A stretch of 64,000 bases of DNA from Campylobacter sp. RM12651 (GTDB taxonomy: Bacteria > Campylobacterota > Campylobacteria > Campylobacterales > Campylobacteraceae): assembly GCF_022369475.1 (NCBI RefSeq), contig NZ_CP059600.1, positions 1,054,001 to 1,118,000 of the forward strand. Direction: 5' to 3'. Both the position numbers and the translations under genes were made by a program. This document shows positions 19,380 through 28,245 of the stretch, in pieces; the stretch's first letter is position 1; every line of letters starts with the position of its first letter. The notes beneath the pieces were generated by a model. It was not told the DNA's origin, ran no database searches, and saw only the letters and a list, made by a program, of their open reading frames with translations.

Positions 19380-20131
19380 ATTAATCCTTTAAATAATTTT
19401 TTTGCGTTATTTGTTGTAAGTTCTTCTATCTCCTCAATTGATTTATTTAGTATTTCTGCCATTTTTTGTGCAACTAATTTGCAATATTTTGGCTCATTTA
19501 AAGTCCCCCTGTGTGGATGCGGGGTAAGATAAGGTGAATCAGTTTCTATAAGTAATCTATCTGTTTTGATTTTAGGTAAGATTTCAACTAAGTTTTTTGC
19601 ATTTTTAAATGTAAGCACTCCTCCAATTCCATAATAAAATCTATCGCTTAATTCCAATAGAATTGGACTTGCATTAAAACAATGTAATACTCCAAAAGCT
19701 TCTTTATAAGCCTTTAATATTTCTAAAGAATCAGCATTTGCGTCTCTTATATGTATTATTAATGGTAGTTTTCTTTCAATTGATAGTTCAATCTGTTTTT
19801 TGAATACTTCTTTTTGTAGCTTTTTTTCTTCTTCGCTAGGATTTTTATAATAATCTAAACCACATTCTCCTATTGCAACACATTTACTATCTTCTAAAAA
19901 ACTCTTTAAGTAGTCTAAATCAAAATCTTGTATATCATAAGGATGAACTCCAGCAGCAAAATATACATTATCATATTTATGTGAAATATCACGAGCTTTT
20001 TGTAATGTTTTTATATCAGCACCTGGAATAATATGAAGTTTTACTTCTTCATTGCTAGCATTAAGCAAAACTTCATCTAAGATATCATCATATCTTTCAT
20101 CATCTAAATGCGTATGAGTATCAATTATCAC
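19376..20131 (-). CDS. tatD: TatD-family metal-dependent deoxyribonuclease
   Basis: A 251-residue TIM-barrel hydrolase. The metal motif DTHTHLDDERYD is at residues 4-15, followed by FAAGVHPYD, AIGECGLDYY, PLIIHIRDA and the late LLIETDSPYLTPHP. TatD/YcfH proteins act as 3'-5' DNases in repair and turnover. It sits 2 bp after cbrR and overlaps mltD. Confidence 0.92.
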   Translation of the reverse strand: MIIDTHTHLDDERYDDILDEVLLNASNEEVKLHIIPGADIKTLQKARDISHKYDNVYFAAGVHPYDIQDFDLDYLKSFLEDSKCVAIGECGLDYYKNPSEEEKKLQKEVFKKQIELSIERKLPLIIHIRDANADSLEILKAYKEAFGVLHCFNASPILLELSDRFYYGIGGVLTFKNAKNLVEILPKIKTDRLLIETDSPYLTPHPHRGTLNEPKYCKLVAQKMAEILNKSIEEIEELTTNNAKKLFKGLI

Positions 20132-20133
20132 TA

Positions 20134-21381
20134 TTATTCGCCTTCATAAACTTCAACTCTATCACGACCATTTCTTTTAGCGTCGTATAAAGCTTCATCA
20201 GCTTTTTTAATCATTTCTTCTATTTCTGATTTTTTAGAGCCTACTGCAACTCCTATTGAAGCTGTGAAATTAATTGGTTTATCAAGATACATAGCAGGAG
20301 TTGATTTAATTGCACTTCTAATTTTCACTGCCATTTTAATAGCGTCTTCTTTCTTAATATTTTTAATTAATAAACAAAATTCTTCGCCACCAAATCTAGC
20401 AACCATATCCCCACCCTTAACTTGTTCAAGTAGAGTTTGACCACATTGAACAATAACGCTATCTCCTGCAGCATGACCTAGTGTATCGTTAATGTTTTTA
20501 AATTTATCTATATCTATCATTAATACAGCAAAATCAACATCATCATTGATTTTTGAATAATATTCTTTGCTAGCCTCAAAAAAGCTTTTTCTATTATTTA
20601 ATTTTGTTAAAAAGTCCTTTTCAGCACTTTCTTTTAGTTGTTCTGAATAATAAATTAAATCTATACTATTATTAATCCTACAAATAATATTCTCTCTTGA
20701 AAATGGCTTTTGAATAAAATCATTTGCTCCGGTTTTTAGCATTCTAGCACCAACATCATCACTTCCGTGAGCTGTTAAAACTATTATTCCTAATTGATTT
20801 TTATTATAAGATTTTCTAACTTCTTTTATAAGTTCTTCACCAGAAACTGCTGGCATTTCTTTGTCTGTTAAAATAAGTTTTACATCAGGGTGTTGTTCTA
20901 AATATCCTAATGCTTCAGCTCCATGAGCTGCTGGGAAAACTTGGAATTTGTAAGCTTGCAAAATATTTTTAATAATATTTCTCATAGCCATTGAATCTTC
21001 AGCCACTATAATTTTTGTATTTTCGTTTCTTTGTAAGCGTTCAATAATATCTATTATATAATCAACACATTCGCTACCTTCTTTTAGCACATAATCAACA
21101 ATGTCTTTATCCATAAAACTTTTTCTTGTAGCGTCATCATCAAGTCCAGTTAGAATAATACTTGGAATTTTCTTAGATAGAGCATAATCAACAACTTGAC
21201 CATGCATAGCATCAGGCAAACATAAATCAAGTAATGCAGCAAAATACTGATTATTATCTAGCAACTCTTTAGCCTCTGCAAAATCATAAGCTACATCAAA
21301 TTCGCAATTTAATGCGCCACTAACTTTTTTTGCTATTGCTTTAGCTAACATCTTATTGTCATCTACTAATAGTAATTTCAT
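20134..21381 (-). CDS. cbrR: Response regulator diguanylate cyclase (REC-REC-GGDEF), CbrR-like
   Basis: A 415-residue protein with two receiver domains (about 1-115 and 122-240) and a GGDEF domain (about 250-410). The second receiver has the full acidic pocket and ILTDKEMPAVSG; the first has LLDLCLPDAMHG with the phospho-acceptor. The catalytic loop is RFGGEEFC, so cyclase activity is expected. The inhibitory RxxD site is absent: the four residues at that place read KGGD, which suggests no product feedback there. C. jejuni Cj0643 (CbrR, a bile-response regulator) has this layout and neighbourhood as I recall. It overlaps recN by 4 bp. Confidence 0.9.
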   Translation of the reverse strand: MKLLLVDDNKMLAKAIAKKVSGALNCEFDVAYDFAEAKELLDNNQYFAALLDLCLPDAMHGQVVDYALSKKIPSIILTGLDDDATRKSFMDKDIVDYVLKEGSECVDYIIDIIERLQRNENTKIIVAEDSMAMRNIIKNILQAYKFQVFPAAHGAEALGYLEQHPDVKLILTDKEMPAVSGEELIKEVRKSYNKNQLGIIVLTAHGSDDVGARMLKTGANDFIQKPFSRENIICRINNSIDLIYYSEQLKESAEKDFLTKLNNRKSFFEASKEYYSKINDDVDFAVLMIDIDKFKNINDTLGHAAGDSVIVQCGQTLLEQVKGGDMVARFGGEEFCLLIKNIKKEDAIKMAVKIRSAIKSTPAMYLDKPINFTASIGVAVGSKKSEIEEMIKKADEALYDAKRNGRDRVEVYEGE

Positions 21382-22898
21382 TCTTTTCCTTCTAATATGG
21401 TTTTTGCAAAATCTAAGGCTGATTGGCTGATATTCTCATCACTAATCATTCTTGCAAGTTCATTTGCTACTTCATCTTTTCTAAGCTCTCTTGCAAAGCT
21501 TTTATTGTTTTCTTTACTTACTAAAAAATGCTGATTTGCTTTTGCACAAATCCAAGGCATATGAGTTATTACAAATATTTGATAATGCTTACTCAATTTA
21601 CTAATTACATTTGCAATACTAATGGCCTCTTTTCCGCTTAAATTAGCATCTATCTCATCTAAAAATATATAACCATTCGCATAATCAATAAAATCAGCAA
21701 AACTAGCCAAAAATGCAAGTCTTAATCTATTTAACTCGCCCGAGCTAATCTCTTTAAAACCTGCTTTATTTAGACTTATTTCAAATCTATCTATGCCGTT
21801 AATTCCTAGTTCAAATTCCACTAACCTAAGAGCAATTTTGTCTAAGTATAACAAATTTAGATAATCATTAATTTTACACTCAAGTTCATTAAGGTAAATT
21901 AATCTTATTTTTGATATAGCTTTCGCATCGCTTATAAGCTTATTTTTTAGAGTTTTAAGCTCTTTTTCAATATTGTCTTTTTCGTAATCAATATTTTCAT
22001 AAATATTTAATTCTTTTTCTTTATCTTTTAGTATATTTAACGCATCTTCAACGCTTCCATAACGCTTTACTAGATAATGCAGCTTTTCTAGTCTATTTAA
22101 AATCTCTTCAATATCTAACTCACTACTATCATTATTTAAATCATTATAAATATCATTTAATTCATTCATAGCACTTACAAAAAATTCACTATCAATATTA
22201 GCTAACCTTAAAAGCTCTAAAACACTGCTCTCATAGGCAAAAATGCCTTCTGATTTTCTTAAAGCTTGTTCTATTTTATCTCTTTTTGAAAGCTTGGTTT
22301 TAATATCTAATAATTTTTCATATTCGCCTATTTTTGGATTTATATCTTTAATTTTTTTAATTTCTAAGCTTAATAATTCTTTTAAATCATTGATTTTATT
22401 TTCATCTTCACATAATTTTTTGTATTCTTTTTCTAATTCATCTAATTTTTTAAAATTATTTTTATATTCATTTAAAGTATTTTCATAATTTTGCTCTTTT
22501 TTAATTATAATTAAATCTAGCATTTTTAACAAATAATTTGGCTCAAAATCATCATAATTTTTAGCCGATAAATAGCGAATATTACTAGCATTTAGCTCAC
22601 TCATAATCTTTTTTGAAACTGCTTGATTGTTTATAAAATATCTAGTAACTTTATCCTTTTTAACCCTAAAAACATTTGGATTAGAATTTTCTATACTTTC
22701 ATCATTTATCTTATCATCTATGCTAATTTCTAAAAGACTTGCACTGCTTTCAAAAATTCCAAAAGCTGCTAATATGCTTTTAAAAATCACTGATTTTCCA
22801 GCTCCACTAGAACCTGTAAAAACTATAAGACCATTTTTAAATTCTAAGTTAAGTTCATCAAAAGTTATATTATTTGTAAAATATAATCTTTCTATCAT
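21378..22898 (-). CDS. recN: DNA repair protein RecN
   Basis: An SMC-like ATPase of 506 residues. Walker A is FTGSSGAGKSVIFK near residue 33, a long coiled-coil region spans about 130-340, the ABC signature is in EISSGELNRLRLAF near 390, and Walker B is YIFLDEIDANLSG. RecN holds broken DNA ends during recombinational repair. The frame extends to a TTG at 22913, but that stretch is itself the ribosome-binding site (GGGAGAAG). The ATG at 22898 overlaps the nadK stop in ATGA and is the real start. Length is a little below E. coli RecN (553), as in other Campylobacterota. Confidence 0.92.
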   Translation of the reverse strand: MIERLYFTNNITFDELNLEFKNGLIVFTGSSGAGKSVIFKSILAAFGIFESSASLLEISIDDKINDESIENSNPNVFRVKKDKVTRYFINNQAVSKKIMSELNASNIRYLSAKNYDDFEPNYLLKMLDLIIIKKEQNYENTLNEYKNNFKKLDELEKEYKKLCEDENKINDLKELLSLEIKKIKDINPKIGEYEKLLDIKTKLSKRDKIEQALRKSEGIFAYESSVLELLRLANIDSEFFVSAMNELNDIYNDLNNDSSELDIEEILNRLEKLHYLVKRYGSVEDALNILKDKEKELNIYENIDYEKDNIEKELKTLKNKLISDAKAISKIRLIYLNELECKINDYLNLLYLDKIALRLVEFELGINGIDRFEISLNKAGFKEISSGELNRLRLAFLASFADFIDYANGYIFLDEIDANLSGKEAISIANVISKLSKHYQIFVITHMPWICAKANQHFLVSKENNKSFARELRKDEVANELARMISDENISQSALDFAKTILEGKE

Positions 22899-23731
22899 CT
22901 TACTTCTCCCCAATTAAGCTTTTCATTTAAAACCCTAAAATAAGAGCTATTTTTACGCCTAATAATATTTGCTCTTACATTACTAAGCCCTATTCTAACG
23001 CTTTTAAATTCATCTTTATTAAATACTTCTTGCCCATCTATACTTAAAGTGCAATTTGCACTTATAATATCAATAAAAAAACTTTTAGGTAATACTATTG
23101 GTCTTTGAGTAAGCGAATGAGAACAAATTGGAGTTAGCATAAAAACACGGCTTAATGGATAAATAATTGAGCCGCCTGCACTAAGATTATAAGCAGTTGA
23201 GCCTGAAGGAGTGGAGATTATAAGCCCATCGGCATTATAGTTATTAAAAATATCTCCTTTAAAACTCGTTTTTATATCCGCTAATAATAAATGATTTGCT
23301 CTATTAAATACTGCGTCATTAAAAGCATATTTTTGTAAGATTTTGCCATTATTTAGCTTTATTTGAACACTTAGTAAAAATGGTCGCTCAAGTTTATATG
23401 AACCATTTAAAAAATCGCTAATTCCTGATTCAAATTCTTTGATTTGAAACTCTGTTAAAAAGCCTAAATTACCAGCATTAACTCCAAATACAGGAATATT
23501 AGAATTTGCTAGATATCTACAAGCTGAAATTATATTTCCATCTCCACCTAAGGATATTAATAATCCCACATTTTCTAAATCAAATTCTATTTCGTTTTTT
23601 CTATCATTTATATATATTAAATATTCAATATTTTTACTATTAAGATAATTTTTTATATTATTTAATTCCAAACTATCTTCTAAACCTAATTTGCAAAATA
23701 TAATTATTTTTTTAATTTCTTTATTTTTCAT
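22895..23731 (-). CDS. nadK: NAD kinase
   Basis: A 278-residue enzyme that phosphorylates NAD to NADP. The GGDG motif lies in ISLGGDGNIIS near residue 57, followed by the second conserved NE-type region, the glycine-rich SGSTAYNLSAGGS near 175 and the C-terminal VLPKSFFIDI part. It is the first gene of the long minus-strand run and faces aspS, from which it is separated by 87 bp. Confidence 0.93.
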   Translation of the reverse strand: MKNKEIKKIIIFCKLGLEDSLELNNIKNYLNSKNIEYLIYINDRKNEIEFDLENVGLLISLGGDGNIISACRYLANSNIPVFGVNAGNLGFLTEFQIKEFESGISDFLNGSYKLERPFLLSVQIKLNNGKILQKYAFNDAVFNRANHLLLADIKTSFKGDIFNNYNADGLIISTPSGSTAYNLSAGGSIIYPLSRVFMLTPICSHSLTQRPIVLPKSFFIDIISANCTLSIDGQEVFNKDEFKSVRIGLSNVRANIIRRKNSSYFRVLNEKLNWGEVR

Positions 23732-23818
23732 AATCTTTTCTTATTCTTTTTATTATAAATTTACAATTTTTGAGTAAAAATCAATTAATTTAATAAAAAT
23801 TCATGTTAAGGAAAGAAA
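23732..23818. promoter_or_regulatory. Divergent nadK / aspS promoter region
   Basis: The 87 bp between the two divergent starts are very AT-rich and contain TATTATAAAT about 70 bp before aspS, a good candidate -10 for one of the two directions. AAGGAAAG just before the TTG start of aspS is its ribosome-binding site. Boundaries of the promoters cannot be set from sequence. Confidence 0.45.
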
Positions 23819-25576
23819 TTGAGAACACATTATAGCACTGAGCTTAGCATTAAAAACATTGATGAAGAAGTAGTTGTAGCTGGATTTGTAAATAGCTACC
23901 GCGACCATGGTGGAGTTGTATTTTTAGATTTAAGAGATAAAGAAGGTATTATTCAATTAGTATGTGACCCTGAAATAAACAAAAATGCTCACGAAATAGC
24001 AAGTAGCTTAAGAGATGAGTATGTAATAAGTGCTAAAGGTAAGATTAGAGCTAGAGGCGAAGGTTTAGTAAATCCAAGACTAAAAACCGGAGAAATTGAA
24101 ATAGTATGTAGCGAAATTGAACTAATTAATAGTGCAAAAGCGCTACCTTTTGATATAAATGATTTAAATGTTAATGAAGAATTAAGACTAAAATATAGAT
24201 TTTTAAGTCTTAGAAATCCTAAATTATTAGATAATTTTAAAAAGCGCTCAATCATTACAACAGCAGCTAGAAATGCTTTAACAAAATTAGGCTTTATGGA
24301 AGTAGAAACTCCGATTTTAACAAAAGCTACACCTGAAGGTGCAAGAGATTATTTAGTTCCATCTCGTGTGCATGAAGGCGAATTTTATGCGCTACCACAA
24401 AGCCCACAATTATTCAAACAACTTTTAATGGTTGCTGGGTTTGATAAATACTTTCAAATTGCAAAATGCTTTAGAGATGAAGATTTAAGAGCTGATAGAC
24501 AACCTGAATTTACTCAAATAGATGTTGAGATGAGTTTTTGCGACCAAGAAATGGTTATGCAAAATGCTGAAACTTTCTTAAGAGAAACATTTGCAAGTGT
24601 TGGCATTACAATGCCTCTTAAAGTAAAAAGAATGACCTATAATGAAGCAATGGAGCTTTATGGAAGTGATAAGCCTGATTTAAGATTTGATATGCCGATG
24701 ATTGATGTTGCGCACATTTTTGCAAAGTCAAATAACGCTATTTTTAGCGAACCTGCAAAAGATACTAAGAAAAATCGTGTAAAAGCAATTGTTGTTAAAA
24801 ATGGAGATAATATTTTTTCAAAACGCCAAATGCAAGGATTTGAAGAATATGTTAGAAAATTTGGTGCTAAAGGTCTAGCATTTATTCAAATGAAAGAAGA
24901 TGGACCAAAAGGACCATTAACTAAATTTTTTGATGATGATGGAGCTGAACTTATAAATTTCTTAAAAGAAAAAGCTGATTTTAGCGTAGGAGATGTAGTA
25001 TTCTTTGGCGTTGGTGCTAAAAAAACCGTTTTAGATTATATGGGAAGATTTAGATTATTCTTAGCGAATGAATTAAAGATTATTGATGAAAATAAATTTG
25101 AGTTTTTATGGGTTGTTGACTTTCCTATGTTTGAGCAAAATGATGATGGAAGCTATTCGGCAATGCATCATCCATTCACAATGCCAAAAAATATCGATGC
25201 ACCAATTGATGAAATAAGTTCTGTTGCTTATGATATAGTATTAAACGGAGTTGAGCTTGGTGGTGGAAGTATAAGAATTCATAGAAGCGATATTCAACAA
25301 AAAGTATTTAAATTACTTGGAATTAGCGAAGATGAACAAAAAGAAAAATTTGGCTTTTTACTAGATGCATTAAGCTATGGAGCACCTAGTCATGGTGGAT
25401 TTGCAATAGGGCTTGATAGATTATTAATGCTAGTTACAAAATCTAGCTCAATTAGAGATGTAATAGCATTCCCTAAAACTCAAAGAGCGCAATGTCTAAT
25501 GACTGACGCACCAAGCAAAGTTGCTTATGCACAGCTAAATGAATTACACATTGCACTAAAAGAAAGTAAAAAATAA
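23819..25576 (+). CDS. aspS: Aspartate--tRNA ligase
   Basis: A 585-residue class II synthetase: N-terminal OB-fold (about 10-105), catalytic domain, and the bacterial GAD insertion (about 275-400). Motif 2 is [18 protein letters not shown] and motif 3 is [14 protein letters not shown]. In Campylobacterota the enzyme is generally non-discriminating, charging also tRNA-Asn for GatCAB amidation. The start is TTG, set by AAGGAAAG six bases upstream and by the standard N-terminus MRTHYSTEL. It is the last conserved gene before the capsule locus. Confidence 0.95.
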   Translation: MRTHYSTELSIKNIDEEVVVAGFVNSYRDHGGVVFLDLRDKEGIIQLVCDPEINKNAHEIASSLRDEYVISAKGKIRARGEGLVNPRLKTGEIEIVCSEIELINSAKALPFDINDLNVNEELRLKYRFLSLRNPKLLDNFKKRSIITTAARNALTKLGFMEVETPILTKATPEGARDYLVPSRVHEGEFYALPQSPQLFKQLLMVAGFDKYFQIAKCFRDEDLRADRQPEFTQIDVEMSFCDQEMVMQNAETFLRETFASVGITMPLKVKRMTYNEAMELYGSDKPDLRFDMPMIDVAHIFAKSNNAIFSEPAKDTKKNRVKAIVVKNGDNIFSKRQMQGFEEYVRKFGAKGLAFIQMKEDGPKGPLTKFFDDDGAELINFLKEKADFSVGDVVFFGVGAKKTVLDYMGRFRLFLANELKIIDENKFEFLWVVDFPMFEQNDDGSYSAMHHPFTMPKNIDAPIDEISSVAYDIVLNGVELGGGSIRIHRSDIQQKVFKLLGISEDEQKEKFGFLLDALSYGAPSHGGFAIGLDRLLMLVTKSSSIRDVIAFPKTQRAQCLMTDAPSKVAYAQLNELHIALKESKK

Positions 25577-25581
25577 TTTTT

Positions 25582-25603
25582 ACCCCTAAAAAAGGGGTTT
25601 TTA
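25582..25603 (+). terminator. aspS terminator overlapping the kpsC ribosome-binding site
   Basis: A 5-bp GC stem (ACCCC / GGGGT) with a 7-nt A-rich loop is followed by TTTTTAT, a compact Rho-independent terminator 6 bp after aspS. kpsC starts only five bases later, and the AAGGGG of the 3' arm is the only SD-like sequence before it. Confidence 0.65.
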
Positions 25604-25607
25604 TCCT

Positions 25608-27539
25608 ATGTTAATTAGATATTTTAAACAATATAAACTTCGTAAAAATGTTAAAAACTTTTTAAATCTTTCTTGGCGTGATGCAAGTTGCAATGGTGTT
25701 TATTATGGCTGGGGAAGAAAGGAAAGTGGAAGAATAGCCAAGAATTTAGCTAAAAAAAATAATGCTAAATTTTGCTTACTTGAAGATGGGCTTATTCGCT
25801 CTTTAGGGCTTGGCATTAATGATAAAAATAGCTTTTCACTAGTATTTGATGATATTGGGATTTATTACGATGCAACCGCTGCTAGTAGATTAGAAAATAT
25901 TTTAAATACTTACGAGTTTAGCGAAGATGAATTAGAGCAAGCAAAAAAAGCTATCAAATATCTAGTAGATAATAATATAAGCAAATATAACAATGCTTAC
26001 AAAGAATTTAAATTAGGGAATAAAGATAATGTTTTAGTGATTTTACAGAGTGCAAATGATCTATCACTTAAATATGGTTTAGCTAATAATATTAATTCAC
26101 TTGATATGATTAAAGATGCAATTAAAGAAAACCCTAATTCTAAAATATATATAAAAATTCATCCAGATGTACTAAGCAGCAAAAAACAAAGCGATATAAA
26201 TATAAATGAAATTCCACAAGAATGCGAGATTATAAGCGATAGTTATAATCCAATAATTTTACTTAAAAACTTTAAAAAGGTTTATACAAAAACTTCAACA
26301 ATGGGGTTTGAAGCTTTACTTTGTGGGTGTGAATGCGTGTGCTATGGAATGCCTTTTTATGCAGGATGGGGAATTACAAAAGATAAACAAAAATGTGAGC
26401 GTAGAATAAAAATAAGAAATATTGAAGAAATATTTTATGCTATGTATTTTTTATATACGAAATATTATAATCCCTACTCTGAAGATATTTCAGATATTTT
26501 TGATACTATGAAAACCATGGTGCAATTTAGAGAAATTTATAAGGCTAATTCAGGGAGATTATTTTTCTTTGGGTTTTCTTTATGGAAAAGAGCTCATACA
26601 AAGCATTTTTTTAAATCATTTGATAATAAAATAATTTTCATGAACTCTTTAAGTGCCTTAAAGCGGTATAAGGTTACAGAAAACGATAAAGCATTTATAT
26701 GGGGTAAAAAATATGATAAAGATGAACTCGAAAAGTATTTTAAGAATGTTAGCATAGTAGAAGATGGTTTTATACGCTCAATTGGACTTGGCTCAAACCT
26801 TACTAAAGCATACTCATTAGTAGTTGATGATATGGGAATTTATTTTGACCCTCAACTTCCAAGTAGATTAGAATATATCCTAAAAAATACCAATTTTAGC
26901 GATGAGTTAATAGAAGAAGCAAAAGAGATTAGAAAACTAATTTTAGATAATTCATTTTCTAAATACAATTGCTTAAAACATCAAGAATTGCCAAAAAGAA
27001 AACAAAAAACAATACTAATTCCAGCACAAGTTGAAGATGATGCATCTATCAAATGTGGTGGTTTAGGATATGATACTTTAAAACTTATAAAGCAAGTTAG
27101 AGCTGAAAATCCAGAGGCTTATATAATATATAAAGTTCATCCTGATGTAGTAGCTGGTAATCGTAAAGGACTTAAGGATGAGAAAATTATCTTAAAATAT
27201 TGCGATGAAATTATAACTGATATTAGTATAGATAGTTGTATAAAAGCTTGTGATGAGGTTCATACTATCACATCAACAGCAGGATATGATGCACTTATCC
27301 GAGATAAAGTAGTAGTAACTTATGGGGCTCCATTTTACGCTGGCTGGGGTTTAACCATTGATAAAAACATAACTCCAGAAATCCTATCCCATCGAGGAAG
27401 AAAACTAAGCATTAACGAGCTAATAATAGGGGTTGTTATCTTGTATCCTAGATATTTAAACCCTATATCTACCAATTTAACTAAATCTACAAGTACAATT
27501 AGGGTGCTTATCAGTAAAAACTCAAATGATAAAATATAA
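25608..27539 (+). CDS. kpsC: KpsC, dual-domain capsule Kdo transferase
   Basis: A 643-residue protein with two homologous halves (about 25-300 and 310-630). The paired signatures LLEDGLIRSLGLG and IVEDGFIRSIGLG, and YGMPFYAGWGIT and YGAPFYAGWGLT, mark the repeat. KpsC proteins are retaining beta-Kdo transferases with GT99 and GT107 modules that extend the poly-Kdo linker between the lipid and the capsule chain. It is the left boundary of the capsule locus and is separated from the rest of the kps genes by about 27 kb. It starts with ATG right behind the aspS terminator. Confidence 0.95.
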   Translation: MLIRYFKQYKLRKNVKNFLNLSWRDASCNGVYYGWGRKESGRIAKNLAKKNNAKFCLLEDGLIRSLGLGINDKNSFSLVFDDIGIYYDATAASRLENILNTYEFSEDELEQAKKAIKYLVDNNISKYNNAYKEFKLGNKDNVLVILQSANDLSLKYGLANNINSLDMIKDAIKENPNSKIYIKIHPDVLSSKKQSDININEIPQECEIISDSYNPIILLKNFKKVYTKTSTMGFEALLCGCECVCYGMPFYAGWGITKDKQKCERRIKIRNIEEIFYAMYFLYTKYYNPYSEDISDIFDTMKTMVQFREIYKANSGRLFFFGFSLWKRAHTKHFFKSFDNKIIFMNSLSALKRYKVTENDKAFIWGKKYDKDELEKYFKNVSIVEDGFIRSIGLGSNLTKAYSLVVDDMGIYFDPQLPSRLEYILKNTNFSDELIEEAKEIRKLILDNSFSKYNCLKHQELPKRKQKTILIPAQVEDDASIKCGGLGYDTLKLIKQVRAENPEAYIIYKVHPDVVAGNRKGLKDEKIILKYCDEIITDISIDSCIKACDEVHTITSTAGYDALIRDKVVVTYGAPFYAGWGLTIDKNITPEILSHRGRKLSINELIIGVVILYPRYLNPISTNLTKSTSTIRVLISKNSNDKI

Positions 27540-27555
27540 CAATCTTATTTAGTAC

Positions 27556-27765
27556 CTATTTACGTGTTGGATACGGATCTTTTGGTGCATCACCAACGCC
27601 AGATAAACAGTCCCACTTATTTGTTACACGAGGATGTTTAACTTTCATTAATGGGCAAGGCGGTAAGCTTGTTACTGATTGCACAGGTAGTTTATATCCA
27701 CACACAGTACACTTATAAGTACCTGATGATACATCTGAACCAATAGGAATATTATTCTTTTTCAT
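27556..27765 (-). CDS. Small zinc-ribbon-like protein
   Basis: A 69-residue protein with CTVCGY near residue 18, PPCPL near 35 and a last cysteine in KWDCLSG. The first pair looks like half of a zinc ribbon or rubredoxin-like knuckle, and the second half is incomplete (CP then a lone C). An upstream open stretch to 27816 is not needed, since AGGAG lies 6 bases before the ATG at 27765. Base composition is clearly richer in G+C than its neighbours (about 40 % by eye against about 27 %), so it looks acquired. It is convergent with kpsC. Function unknown. Confidence 0.6.
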   Translation of the reverse strand: MKKNNIPIGSDVSSGTYKCTVCGYKLPVQSVTSLPPCPLMKVKHPRVTNKWDCLSGVGDAPKDPYPTRK

Positions 27766-28199
27766 ATTTTTCTCCTTATAGATATAATATAAATACAACA
27801 CCAATTTATTAATCATATTTATATTGAAAATTATATACCAAATACGGTAATTTTATGCTTTACTATTAAAAAGAGACTAATCACAATAATTCAATAATTA
27901 AATACTCACATTTAAGTAACCTATTTTATGAGTAAATATAAAAAAACTACTATTTTCTTAAAAAATTGAAATATTAGATTTTATTATATTTATCAATATT
28001 ATTAATATTTTCTAAAATCATTTATATTTTCACACCTGACAAACCATAAATAATTTTATCTATCAATATTTTTCAATATTACCAATAAAATACACTTAAA
28101 CGTCAATAAACCAATCTCTAAGATTATCCTTATATCCTCAATATTCAAATGACAAAAACAAATGTATTTTATAATCTAACACGTATTATAAATAATTTA
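27766..28199. other. Non-coding, very AT-rich spacer
   Basis: About 430 bp with no reading frame of note on either strand. It holds the upstream region of the zinc-ribbon gene (its promoter should lie here, facing left) and many short repeats of the kind TATTTATCAATATT and TCAATATTTTTCAATATTACC. No tRNA or recognisable RNA element was seen. It may be remnant DNA left by rearrangement. Confidence 0.5.
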
Positions 28200-28225
28200 A
28201 TCAGCTAAATTTTATATTAGCTGAT
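28200..28225 (-). terminator. Hairpin ending the left capsule cluster
   Basis: A perfect 9-bp stem (ATCAGCTAA / TTAGCTGAT) with an 8-nt loop lies 20 bp past the end of the SGNH gene. It probably terminates the long minus-strand capsule transcript. The U-tract is interrupted (TAAATTATTT). Confidence 0.6.
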
Positions 28226-28245
28226 CTAAAATAAATATTAATTTA

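Noticed and set aside
25608-27539. Internal similarity in kpsC that could suggest a duplicated or fused gene
   Set aside because: Two homologous halves are the normal architecture of KpsC and not a local event.
27540-28245. Insertion sequence or transposase remnants near the atypical zinc-ribbon gene
   Set aside because: No transposase motif and no terminal inverted repeats with target duplication were found; the nearby 9-bp stem fits a terminator.
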